A stretch of 7,443 nucleotides of DNA from Ruminococcus_G sp963594675 (GCA_963594675.1 CAVBGA010000056.1:1-7443), one strand, 5' to 3'. Shown: positions 1 through 7,087, counted from the stretch's first letter. Numbers and translations: made by a program. Notes: generated by a model from the letters alone, not told the origin.

Positions 1-392
1 ATACTAGCATCCTGAAGCAAATCCTCCATGGACAATTGCTGACGATAAAAACGAGATGCCTCCTCAGCTACCATCTTGGCATAGGCAGAATGAAGAGTCG
101 CCACTGCCTGGTTCTCTCCTCTTTGAAATGCTGCAAAAAGCTCTTTTTTTCCTGCCAAATCCAAATCTACCGCTTCCACATCTTTCAAATAAGCTGTCAC
201 ACAGGCAGCTGCCTCTTCCGAAAGATGACTTTCTTCCTGTTTTTCTCCGGCATATTCCATGATCATGGCCAACTGCTCATCTGTCAATTCCATATCGGAG
301 AAAAAATTCTTTACCAGATCTGCATTTATGGTCTGCTCCTTATATTCCATAAGAAACTGGGCAAGTTTTACTTTAAATTCATCTTTATTCAT
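1..392 (-). CDS. Sigma-70-family RNA polymerase sigma factor-like protein, N-terminal part (runs off window)
   Basis: An open frame starts at an ATG (390-392), preceded by AGGAG (398-402) with a 5-nt spacer, and stays open for 130 codons to the window edge. Residues about 61-130 resemble sigma-70 regions 1.2 and 2.1: a VTAYLKDVE helix, then KKELFAAFQRGENQAV, then a helix ending in FYRQQLSMEDLLQDAS, which matches the family pattern of an aromatic residue, a short turn and an acidic DL(I/L)Q motif. Residues about 10-50 are acidic and helical and faintly recall region 1.1 of primary sigma factors. Sigma factors bind core RNA polymerase and select promoters. Regions 2.4, 3 and 4 are outside the window, so promoter class cannot be inferred and a degenerate sigma-like protein cannot be excluded. 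The start lies 15 nt after the queA stop, which suggests cotranscription and possibly translational coupling. Confidence 0.72.
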   Translation of the reverse strand, partial: MNKDEFKVKLAQFLMEYKEQTINADLVKNFFSDMELTDEQLAMIMEYAGEKQEESHLSEEAAACVTAYLKDVEAVDLDLAGKKELFAAFQRGENQAVATLHSAYAKMVAEEASRFYRQQLSMEDLLQDAS

Positions 393-407
393 GAAATCTC
401 CTGTCCT

Positions 408-1433
408 CTATATAATGATCATGGCATCACCAAAGGAGAAGAAACGATAGCGTTCTTTCACTGCTTCCTCATAGGCCGCCATAATATGCTCTTTTCCTGC
501 CAGGGCTGATACCAGCATAAGCAGGGTAGATTCCGGCAGGTGGAAATTCGTGATCAAGCCGTCGATTACCTTAAATTGATAGCCAGGATAAATAAAAATA
601 TCCGTCCAGCCACTGCCAGCCTTCACCAAGCCATTTTCATCAGTAGCAGACTCCAAAGTTCTGCAACTGGTGGTTCCCACAGAAATCACTCTATGTCCAG
701 ACTTTTTGGCATCATTAATTAATTTTGCCTGATCTTCTTCTACCATATAAAACTCGGAATGCATATGGTGCTGGGTCACATCCTCCACCTTAACCGGCCG
801 AAAGGTACCTAGACCTACATGAAGGGTCAAATGAGCAATATGAACCCCCATATCCTGAATTTCCTGTAAAAGCTCTTCCGTAAAATGCAAACCTGCTGTA
901 GGTGCTGCCGCTGATCCCTCATTCTTAGCATAGACAGTCTGATAGCGATTTTTGTCCTCCAGCTTATGGGTAATATAGGGGGGAAGGGGCATTTCTCCCA
1001 GGGAATCCAAGATTTCCTCAAAAATTCCATCATAGCTAAAACGAATCAGACGATTGCCTTCTTCCACTACATCGATTACTTCTGCCTTAAGTCTGCCATC
1101 GCCAAAGCTGATTTTGGCACCAGGACGAGCTTTTTTACCGGGACGAACCAGGGTTTCCCACACATCCTTATCCTTTCGCTTCAGCAAAAGGACTTCTATT
1201 TTCGCTCCTGTCTCCTCTTTTTGGCCATAAAGTCTGGCTGGAATCACCTTGGTATCATTAATTACCAGACAATCCCCAGGCTTGAGCCACTGCTTCACAT
1301 CTGTAAAATGCTGGTGAAGGATGGCACCACTTTCCTTATCTAGATGCATCAGTCGGGAATCTGACCTTTTCAGAAGGGGATCCTGAGCAATCAGCTCCTG
1401 AGGCAGGTCATAATAAAAATCTGCTGTTTTCAT
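408..1433 (-). CDS. queA: S-adenosylmethionine:tRNA ribosyltransferase-isomerase QueA
   Basis: QueA transfers and isomerises the ribosyl group of S-adenosylmethionine onto 7-aminomethyl-7-deazaguanine at position 34 of tRNAs with GUN anticodons (Tyr, His, Asn, Asp), giving epoxyqueuosine in the cytoplasm. The 341-residue length is normal for the family. Family motifs appear in order: NDTKVIPARL (59-68), GEMPLPPYI (146-154), RYQTVYA (163-169), GSAAAPTAGLHFT (173-185), HVGLGTFRPV (205-214), GTTSCRTLES (253-262), TNFHLPESTLLMLVSA (295-310) and YRFFSFGDAM (329-338). The start is fixed by GAAGGAG (1441-1447) seven bases upstream and by a 4-nt ATGA overlap with the stop of the preceding phosphatase gene, an arrangement typical of translational coupling. 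No tgt, queG or queH gene is in the window. Nothing looks truncated or altered. Confidence 0.98.
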   Translation of the reverse strand: MKTADFYYDLPQELIAQDPLLKRSDSRLMHLDKESGAILHQHFTDVKQWLKPGDCLVINDTKVIPARLYGQKEETGAKIEVLLLKRKDKDVWETLVRPGKKARPGAKISFGDGRLKAEVIDVVEEGNRLIRFSYDGIFEEILDSLGEMPLPPYITHKLEDKNRYQTVYAKNEGSAAAPTAGLHFTEELLQEIQDMGVHIAHLTLHVGLGTFRPVKVEDVTQHHMHSEFYMVEEDQAKLINDAKKSGHRVISVGTTSCRTLESATDENGLVKAGSGWTDIFIYPGYQFKVIDGLITNFHLPESTLLMLVSALAGKEHIMAAYEEAVKERYRFFSFGDAMIII

Positions 1434-2086
1434 TTTTCATCTCCTTCTGCATAATAATCCTTGATTTCCTTGGAATCATAATAGATTTTATCCTCTTCAA
1501 GAATCTTTGTCTGCTCTCCCTGAATCTCTACAATGGTTACTGCACAGTTAGGGGGCACATTGCCTCTCCAAATACCCTTGCTATTATCCTTATAAAAATA
1601 ATTCATAAGACAACGAAGGGTACAACCATGAGTAGAAATTAAGATATTGTCCTCTCCCTGCTTATATTTGTCTATAATCTCCTCCATAAATTCATTCGCT
1701 CTTTTACAGACTTCCTGAATACGCTCGCCCCCTTGGGGTGGCTGAAAATGAAAGGGATCATTAAAAAAGGCGGAAAAATCCTCCTCGGGAATTTCATGAT
1801 CTCCGGGACGGCAGGATTTTCCTTCCCAGACTCCAAAGCCAATCTCCTTTAATCGGTCATCCTTATAAATGGGAATCGGACGACCTCCCAGGGTCATTTC
1901 AGCAGTCTTATAAGCCCGCAGCAGAGGACTGCTGTAAGCTGCCGTAAAATCTACAGATAAAAGAGACTGACCCGTCACCCGGGCCAGCTCTAATCCTTTT
2001 TCATTTAGGGGAATATCTGACTTCCCCTGGAGACGGGCCTGGGTATTCCAGACCGTCTCTCCATGTCTAATTACATATAATTTCAT
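1430..2086 (-). CDS. Histidine phosphatase superfamily protein (phosphoglycerate mutase-like)
   Basis: This 218-residue cytoplasmic protein belongs to the histidine phosphatase superfamily, whose members hydrolyse or move phosphoryl groups through a phosphohistidine intermediate. The N-terminal signature is IRHGET with R7 and the nucleophile H8, followed by N14, the YSSPLLRAYKTA segment with R57, the acid residue E81 in LKEIGFGVWEG, and the second catalytic histidine H153 in STHG. These are the expected active-site residues, so the enzyme should be active. The family covers broad-specificity phosphatases, CobC-type phosphatases and mutases; the length and E81 context fit a phosphatase better than a glycolytic mutase, but the substrate cannot be told from sequence. 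The start is preceded by TAAGG (2093-2097), whose TAA is the pheT stop codon. The 3' end overlaps queA by 4 nt, so it is an internal operon gene. Confidence 0.93.
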   Translation of the reverse strand: MKLYVIRHGETVWNTQARLQGKSDIPLNEKGLELARVTGQSLLSVDFTAAYSSPLLRAYKTAEMTLGGRPIPIYKDDRLKEIGFGVWEGKSCRPGDHEIPEEDFSAFFNDPFHFQPPQGGERIQEVCKRANEFMEEIIDKYKQGEDNILISTHGCTLRCLMNYFYKDNSKGIWRGNVPPNCAVTIVEIQGEQTKILEEDKIYYDSKEIKDYYAEGDEK

Positions 2087-2094
2087 AAAAAACC

Positions 2095-4512
2095 TTACTG
2101 TCGAAGAACAGCTCCCAGACCTTCCAGTCCGTTAAGAATCTTCTTCATTACTGAGGAAATATCATTCTCCTCAAGTGTTCTGTCTTTTGCTCTGAAGGAA
2201 AGAGAATATGCAACAGATTTGGAACCTGCCTCAATCTGATCACCTTCATAAACATCAAAGAGCTGATAGCTTTCCAGAATCTTGCCGCCTCTCTGCTCCA
2301 AGATTTTCTCGATCTCGCCCACCAGAACATTCTTGGGAAGAACCATACTGATGTCACGGGATACTGCCGGATACTTGGCAATTCCTTCGTACTTGCGATC
2401 ATAGCTTGCAAATGTAAGTACGGTAGGAATATCAATCACAGCCACATAGGCCTTAGTGCGAAGATCATAATTGGCTGCTGTCATAGGATGTACCTCACCA
2501 AGATATCCTACTACCTTTCCATCATAAATGATGTTAGCCTGTCTTCCAGGATGAAGGAAGGTCTTACCACTCTTAGGATCATACTCTGCTTTTTTATGCA
2601 TGCCAACCTTTTCAAAGAATTCTTCTACTACACCCTTCATGGTGAAGAAATCTCCATCTCCGTACATACCCAGAGTAAATTGCATTCTCTCATCTGGAAG
2701 TTCCTTAAGAGGCAGCTCTTTTGCCAGATAAATATTGCCCAGCTCGTAAAGCTTTACATTTTTATTTCTTCTATTGTAGTTTGTTGCCAAGGATGTCAGC
2801 ATTCCATTAAGAGGAAGGGTTCTCATAATGCTGAAATCCTCGCCCAGAGGATTGGAAATCACAATGGCATTTCTTGCAGGATCATTTTCCTCAAGAAGAA
2901 GCTTATCAAATACCTTAGGGCTCTCGAAGGAATAGCACATACCCTGAGAGAAGCCGCAGAACTCTGCTACATCTCTTGCAGTCTCTTCCACACGCATTTT
3001 AAAGGTAAGCTTACCTGTGGTAGCCTCTCCGCTAGGCAGGGTCATAGGAATATTTTCATATCCATAAAATCTTGCTACTTCCTCTGCCAAATCTGCCTGG
3101 CAAAGAATATCCTGACGGAAGGTAGGTGCTACGATTTCCTCTGTTTCTGGATCATAAGCCAGCTCAATTTTCTCAAAATACTGCAGCATCTGCTCTTTGG
3201 AAATATCTGTTCCCAGAAGTCCGTTGATACGATCCGGGTCAAATTTAACTCGTGCAGGCTCTTTTACCTGGGGATATACATCTACTGTACCATCTACAAC
3301 ATCACCGGCAGCAAACTCTTCCATCAGCTGGCAAGCTCTGTCGATAGCTTCTTTTGCATTATTAGGATCCAGACCCTTCTCAAATTTTCCAGAAGCGTCG
3401 GTACGAAGACCTACTCTTTTTGCAGAAAGACGAATATTGGTTCCATCGAAGCATGCTGCCTCAAAAAGTACAGTCTTTACATTGTCTGTGATCATGGAAT
3501 TTTCTCCACCCATGATACCAGCAATACCAACTGCCTTCTCTGCATCGCAGATCATAAGGACATCCTCATCCATCTGACGTTCCTGACCATCCAGGGTCAC
3601 AAATTTTTCATCTGCTCCGGCTCTTCTTACGATAATCTCTCCACCAACAATGGTATCCAGATCATAAGCATGCATAGGCTGTCCATACTCTTCCATTACG
3701 TAGTTGGTAATGTCTACCAGGTTGTTAATGGGACGAATGCCACAGGAAGCCAGATATCTCTGCATCCATTTGGGAGAAGGTCCAATTTTTACATTTTTCA
3801 CAACTCTTGCACAATATCTTGGGCAGAGTTCCTGATCCTTTACAGAAACCTTGATATAATTATTTACATCATCTCCGCTGCCTTTTACCTCAACTACAGG
3901 AGGAACAAAGTCTTTATGGAAGGTAGCAGCTGCCTCACGGGCAATACCCAAAACACTATAGCAGTCTACACGGTTGGAGGTAATCTCATACTCGAAAACC
4001 ACATCATCCAAACCTAATGCTTTTATGGCGCTCTCACCAACTACGGCATCCTCTGGGAAAATATAAATTCCATACTCTGGCGCCTCGGGATACATCTCTC
4101 TTGTACTTCCCAGCTCCTCAATTGAGCACATCATACCGAAAGAATCCACGCCACGGAGCTTTCCATTTTTGATTTTAATGCCGCCTGGTGTTTTCTTTCC
4201 ATCATGGCCACCGGCAACTCTTCCGCCGTCCAGAACCACCGGAACCTTATCTCCCTCTTTTACATTAGGAGCACCAGTGACAATCTGAATGGTCTCATTT
4301 CCAATATTTACCTGACAGATAATCAATTTATCTGCGTCCGGATGTTTTTCAATCTTATCAATCTGGCCAATTACGATTTTTTCCAGATCTGCATCCAATG
4401 CCTCATAGCCTTCTACCTTTGTTCCGGTAAGAGTCATTGCATCTGTATATTCCTGAGCCGTCACATCAAGATCCGGCACATAGGCTTTAATCCATGATAA
4501 AGATGTATTCAT
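2095..4512 (-). CDS. pheT: Phenylalanyl-tRNA synthetase beta subunit
   Basis: PheT pairs with PheS in an alpha2-beta2 enzyme that charges tRNA-Phe; beta supplies tRNA binding and editing of misacylated Tyr-tRNA-Phe. At 805 residues it is a standard full-length bacterial form. Domains in order: EMAP-like tRNA-binding OB fold (about 42-155, with IGQIDKIEKHPDADKL), the B3/B4 editing domain (about 220-390, ending near TDASGKFEKGLDP), the B5 domain (about 415-488, with RFYGYENIP), a catalytic-like class II core (about 495-700, with LYELGNIY) and the C-terminal ferredoxin-fold anticodon-binding domain (about 712-804, with KYPAVSRDISMVLP). The ATG is preceded by GGGAGGAA (4519-4526). The start lies 19 nt after pheS, so the two subunits are cotranscribed and should be made together. 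A long open frame on the opposite strand is a by-product of codon bias. Confidence 0.98.
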   Translation of the reverse strand: MNTSLSWIKAYVPDLDVTAQEYTDAMTLTGTKVEGYEALDADLEKIVIGQIDKIEKHPDADKLIICQVNIGNETIQIVTGAPNVKEGDKVPVVLDGGRVAGGHDGKKTPGGIKIKNGKLRGVDSFGMMCSIEELGSTREMYPEAPEYGIYIFPEDAVVGESAIKALGLDDVVFEYEITSNRVDCYSVLGIAREAAATFHKDFVPPVVEVKGSGDDVNNYIKVSVKDQELCPRYCARVVKNVKIGPSPKWMQRYLASCGIRPINNLVDITNYVMEEYGQPMHAYDLDTIVGGEIIVRRAGADEKFVTLDGQERQMDEDVLMICDAEKAVGIAGIMGGENSMITDNVKTVLFEAACFDGTNIRLSAKRVGLRTDASGKFEKGLDPNNAKEAIDRACQLMEEFAAGDVVDGTVDVYPQVKEPARVKFDPDRINGLLGTDISKEQMLQYFEKIELAYDPETEEIVAPTFRQDILCQADLAEEVARFYGYENIPMTLPSGEATTGKLTFKMRVEETARDVAEFCGFSQGMCYSFESPKVFDKLLLEENDPARNAIVISNPLGEDFSIMRTLPLNGMLTSLATNYNRRNKNVKLYELGNIYLAKELPLKELPDERMQFTLGMYGDGDFFTMKGVVEEFFEKVGMHKKAEYDPKSGKTFLHPGRQANIIYDGKVVGYLGEVHPMTAANYDLRTKAYVAVIDIPTVLTFASYDRKYEGIAKYPAVSRDISMVLPKNVLVGEIEKILEQRGGKILESYQLFDVYEGDQIEAGSKSVAYSLSFRAKDRTLEENDISSVMKKILNGLEGLGAVLRQ

Positions 4513-4531
4513 CTATTCTTCCTCCCATTTA

Positions 4532-5563
4532 TCAGAACTGTTTCAGGAAACGATCATCGTTCTCATAAAGCAGTCTCATGTCATCAATCTCATATTTCAG
4601 CAGTGCGATTCTCTCAAGTCCTACACCAAAGGCGAAGCCTGTGTATTCCTCGGGATCAATGCCACACATTTCAAATACATGAGGATGAACCATACCGCAG
4701 CCCAAAATCTCAATCCAGCCGGAACCTTTACAGAAACGACATCCGGAACCGCCGCACTTAAAGCAGGACACATCCACCTCGGCACTGGGCTCTGTAAATG
4801 GGAAATGATGAGGACGGAACTTTGTCCTAGTCTCCGGTCCGAAAAGCTCTTTAGCGAACTCTTCCAAAGTACCCTTCAAGTCTGCAAAGGTTACATTTTT
4901 ATCTACCACAAGACCTTCGATCTGATGGAAGGAAGGTGAATGGGTAGCATCTACTTCATCAGAACGGAATACACGTCCCGGTGCAATCATACGAATGGGC
5001 AGCTTACCTTCCTCCATAATTCTTGCCTGAATAGGAGAAGTCTGTGTTCTCAATACGATATCTTTATTGATATAGAAGGTATCCTGCTCATCCTTTGCGG
5101 GATGATTTGCTGGAATATTCAACTTCTCAAAGTTATAAAGGTCATACTCAATTTCGGGACCTTCTGCCACCTCGTAACCCATACCAATAAAGATGCGCTC
5201 TACTTCTTCCAAAGCAATAGTGTTGGGATGACGATGGCCTACACGGGCACGTTTTGCAGGAAGGGTAACATCGATTACTTCTTCTTCCATCTTCTTTTCC
5301 AAGAGTGCCTTCTCCAGCTGATTCTTGCTGGCTTCAAGCTTTGTCTCAATCTTTTCTCTAGCCTCATTGACCATCTGACCAACCTTAGGTCTGTCTTCCG
5401 GAGCAACGTCCTTCATACCCTTCAGCACAGAGGTCAGCTTACCTTTTTTTCCAAGGAAGCCAACACGCACATCATTCAGTTTGTCAAGTGCATCGGACTC
5501 TTCAATACTCTGCATGGCTTCTTCTATAATGCCTTGCAGCTTGTCTTTCATGCTTTCACTCAT
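4532..5563 (-). CDS. pheS: Phenylalanyl-tRNA synthetase alpha subunit
   Basis: PheS is the catalytic subunit that forms phenylalanyl-adenylate and transfers Phe to tRNA-Phe. The 343-residue length is normal. Residues 1-95 form the N-terminal helical, probably coiled-coil, tRNA-contact arm. The class II core carries motif 2 (GRVFRSDEVDATHSPSFHQ, 196-214, including R200, H213 and Q214) and motif 3 (GFAFGVGLERIALLKY, 309-324, with R318). A311 in the FAFG segment is the usual small residue lining the phenylalanine pocket. Four cysteines (C267, C270, C275, C278) form a compact CxxC-x4-CxxC cluster between them, typical of the PheS subgroup that could bind zinc. The start follows AAGGAG (5571-5576) with a 7-nt spacer; a second in-frame ATG at codon 5 is less well placed. 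It is the first gene of a T-box-controlled operon. Confidence 0.98.
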   Translation of the reverse strand: MSESMKDKLQGIIEEAMQSIEESDALDKLNDVRVGFLGKKGKLTSVLKGMKDVAPEDRPKVGQMVNEAREKIETKLEASKNQLEKALLEKKMEEEVIDVTLPAKRARVGHRHPNTIALEEVERIFIGMGYEVAEGPEIEYDLYNFEKLNIPANHPAKDEQDTFYINKDIVLRTQTSPIQARIMEEGKLPIRMIAPGRVFRSDEVDATHSPSFHQIEGLVVDKNVTFADLKGTLEEFAKELFGPETRTKFRPHHFPFTEPSAEVDVSCFKCGGSGCRFCKGSGWIEILGCGMVHPHVFEMCGIDPEEYTGFAFGVGLERIALLKYEIDDMRLLYENDDRFLKQF

Positions 5564-5630
5564 AACTTTTCTCCTTATTTTTTCATGCTTTATTTCGCTG
5601 ATTAAGGTTACTACAATTTACATTCTATAG
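5564..5630 (-). other. Post-terminator part of the pheS 5' untranslated region
   Basis: These 67 bases link the T-box terminator to pheS. They are AT-rich and contain the pheS ribosome binding site AAGGAG (5571-5576). I see no second promoter and no stable hairpin here, so pheS expression should depend on read-through of the leader. Confidence 0.6.
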
Positions 5631-5664
5631 CAAAAGAAAAGCTCCGCCCCAAAAGGGACGAAGC
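5631..5664 (-). terminator. Regulatory intrinsic terminator of the T-box leader
   Basis: On the minus strand GCTTCGTCCC (5655-5664) pairs over 10 bp with GGGGCGGAGC (5641-5650) across a TTTT loop, with two G-U pairs, and TTTTCTTTTG follows. This is a strong intrinsic terminator. Its first two bases (5663-5664) are shared with the 3' side of the antiterminator, so the two folds exclude each other. Confidence 0.93.
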
Positions 5665-5886
5665 ATAAATTCCGTGGTACCACCCTAATTCCCGCATCTT
5701 CTGAAAGCTACGGACTCTTGGAAGCTTAACGCGCCTTAAACGTCATCTCCTACTCTATTTCAAAGATGAAGCTCCGGTGGGAAACTCAACACATGCCTGA
5801 ACTGGAAAAAGCTTACAGCCGATGACTTTTTCTCTCTGGCAGAAAGCATATGTCTAAAAACACCTTCTCAGCCTATTCACATATCA
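5631..5886 (-). promoter_or_regulatory. T-box leader, tRNA-Phe-responsive (UUC specifier), upstream of pheST
   Basis: A T-box leader senses the charging state of a tRNA and allows read-through when the uncharged form binds. The conserved T-box sequence AGGGTGGTACCACG lies at 5673-5686; its UGGU would pair with ACCA at the tRNA 3' end, matching the A discriminator of tRNA-Phe. Stem I can be drawn by hand: AGGCU (5870-5874) with AGCUU (5769-5773); a GAGAA/GG internal loop suggesting a K-turn; GGUG (5861-5864) with CACC (5776-5779); a specifier loop; GACAUAUGC (5846-5854) with GCAUGUGUU (5788-5796); then the AGAGAG bulge (5832-5837) and a distal hairpin (AAAAAG 5826-5831 with CUUUUU 5806-5811). 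The 3' side of the specifier loop contains UUC (5781-5783), a Phe codon. AGUAGG (5749-5754) fits the Stem II S-turn. The antiterminator pairs GCGGGAAUU (5687-5695) with AAUUUAUGC (5663-5671), with one mismatch. The exact 5' end is inferred from the promoter. Confidence 0.95.
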
Positions 5887-5892
5887 GTCTTC

Positions 5893-5920
5893 ATTTTAAC
5901 ACATAGAAACGTGCTGTCAA
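5893..5920 (-). promoter_or_regulatory. Sigma-A-type promoter of the pheST operon
   Basis: A consensus -35 TTGACA (5915-5920) is separated by 16 bp from TAAAAT (5893-5898), which is preceded by TGT, an extended -10 element. The predicted start near 5884-5886 lies just upstream of Stem I, which fits. The -35 begins 11 bases after the stop codon of the DUF362 gene. Confidence 0.85.
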
Positions 5921-5931
5921 GGGGGTAACGC

Positions 5932-6975
5932 TTAGGCTCTTATCTTATTTCTTCCTGGAAAGGTATTATAAATGTCAGGATTCCACTCTGGAAGAATATT
6001 TTTAACAATATCTTCTATACTGATTTCCTTATTCTCATGATCTACATCCAGAATGATATAACGGTCATTGCCCATGCCCAGTTCCTTCATGTAAGAAAGC
6101 TGACGAAGACTATGTCTGGTCTCCATTCGCTCAATCATCGCTTTTCCGCCACCACCTGGCAGAGCATATATGGTGTCAACACAGACTTGATCTAGAGCTA
6201 AAATATCAAAGCCAGCAAAAATTCCCACATCCGGAGTCACCACCGGCTCAGCCTCACAGCCTTCACAATCACAGGATACGGACATATTTCTCATGACATT
6301 GATAAAGGAAATGTGTCCTGCAAAATGATCCACTGTCGCCTTGGTGGATTCTGTCATGCGCTCCATAAATTCCTCTTCCACAATGCTCCAAGGATTGTCA
6401 GAGCCTACTACAGTATGGATTTCTTTTTTTCCTAACCGGCCATCTGCACATCCAATGCCAATATTTTTATTGGAACCGCCAAAACCACCAACAGTATGAC
6501 CTTTAAAATGGGTCAAGGCCAACATGGAATCATACTGCAACATATGATCACCCACATGCATCTCTTGAAACCATTTTCCATTTTTTACAGGAATCGCAGC
6601 GACTCCCTCTTCATCCATAATATCCACTGGACAGAATGTCCATCCGTTGATCTCCAGAGTCTTTCTGTGTGCCTCCGTAGTATAACGACTTCCCTCATAA
6701 TAGGTATTGGTTTCAACTACAGCACTGTTAGGCAGCTTATCGGCAAGTAGCTCTTTCACCCAAGGTCTAGGGATGATATTGGGGCCTTCAGCCTCACCAG
6801 TATGCAGCTTCACAGCCACTTTTCCTTCCAAACCCTTGGCTACCTTTTCGTATATCTTTTTTAATCCTTCCGGAGACAAATCCCTCGTAAAATATAAAAC
6901 CGACTTTTCTCCCTTTCTCTGCTCATAAGGGATGTACTTATCTCCATCTTTTCCAGCTATTTTTACATCGCTCAT
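5932..6975 (-). CDS. DUF362 domain-containing protein
   Basis: A 347-residue protein of the DUF362 family, which has no firmly assigned biochemical role that I can rely on. No signal peptide or membrane segment is visible, so it is probably cytoplasmic. Family-like segments are AVKLHTGE (54-61), LTHFKGHTVGGFGGSNKN (154-171) followed by IGIGCADGR (172-180), and PDVGIFAGFDILALDQVCVD (248-267). Cysteines C115, C176, C235, C237, C240 and C265 are present, and the C-x-C-x2-C group at 235-240 sits just before the conserved C-terminal block. This suggests metal or Fe-S binding, but the C-terminal 4Fe-4S ferredoxin module found in some relatives is absent. The ATG follows AAGGAG (6985-6990) with a 9-nt spacer. 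The gene is probably monocistronic, driven by a MerR-type promoter, and has no terminator of its own before the pheST leader. Confidence 0.9.
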   Translation of the reverse strand: MSDVKIAGKDGDKYIPYEQRKGEKSVLYFTRDLSPEGLKKIYEKVAKGLEGKVAVKLHTGEAEGPNIIPRPWVKELLADKLPNSAVVETNTYYEGSRYTTEAHRKTLEINGWTFCPVDIMDEEGVAAIPVKNGKWFQEMHVGDHMLQYDSMLALTHFKGHTVGGFGGSNKNIGIGCADGRLGKKEIHTVVGSDNPWSIVEEEFMERMTESTKATVDHFAGHISFINVMRNMSVSCDCEGCEAEPVVTPDVGIFAGFDILALDQVCVDTIYALPGGGGKAMIERMETRHSLRQLSYMKELGMGNDRYIILDVDHENKEISIEDIVKNILPEWNPDIYNTFPGRNKIRA

Positions 6976-7046
6976 AAATATATTCTCCTTTACCTTTCCT
7001 AGTTAAAACTTTCTAATTAGTAAATTGCCTGGTCATGCATCTTGCT
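6976..7046 (-). other. 5' untranslated leader of the DUF362 gene
   Basis: About 71 bases separate the predicted transcription start from the DUF362 ATG. They contain the ribosome binding site (6985-6990) and a weak AT-rich imperfect inverted repeat (6999-7020). No riboswitch class is recognisable. Confidence 0.5.
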
Positions 7047-7052
7047 CTTTAT

Positions 7053-7083
7053 ATTCTAGCACCTGAACTTGAGTTTAGGTCAA
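7053..7083 (-). promoter_or_regulatory. MerR-type promoter/operator with 19-bp spacer ahead of the DUF362 gene
   Basis: On the minus strand TTGACC (-35, 7078-7083) and TAGAAT (-10, 7053-7058) are separated by 19 bp instead of the usual 17. The spacer is occupied by an inverted repeat, ACCTAAACTCAAGTTCAGGT (7061-7080), in which 8 of 10 symmetric positions are complementary. Over-long spacers filled by a dyad are characteristic of promoters that MerR-family activators untwist on sensing metals, oxidants, drugs or aldehydes. The regulator gene is not in the window and the signal is unknown. The call rests on pattern only. Confidence 0.75.
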
Positions 7084-7087
7084 GGGC

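Noticed and set aside
267..424. Repeated ATGATCATGG-like sequence near 258-267 and 415-424
   Set aside because: Short palindrome-containing match inside two unrelated coding regions, most likely chance.
966..1343. A plus-strand open frame opposite queA
   Set aside because: Shadow of queA; the minus-strand frame carries all QueA motifs.
2488..4017. A 509-codon open frame on the plus strand, opposite pheT
   Set aside because: It is entirely antisense to a full-length, domain-complete pheT, its translation is low-complexity and unlike any family, and no ribosome binding site precedes it. It reflects codon bias on the coding strand.
5578..5589. A three-codon reading frame (Met-Lys-Lys-stop) just upstream of the pheS ribosome binding site
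   Set aside because: It lacks a convincing ribosome binding site and is too short to support as a leader peptide; control is already explained by the T-box.
4940..5605. A 221-codon plus-strand open frame opposite pheS
   Set aside because: It is antisense to conserved pheS sequence and has no supporting motif or start signal.
5889..5894. ATGAAG, which could pair with CTTCAT near 5766-5771 as the base of T-box Stem I
   Set aside because: It overlaps the -10 element and lies upstream of the predicted transcription start, so it is probably not in the RNA.
6999..7020. AT-rich imperfect inverted repeat in the DUF362 leader
   Set aside because: Seven pairs with one mismatch and almost no G-C pairs would make a very weak hairpin; it has no T run on the transcribed side and no known riboswitch sequence.
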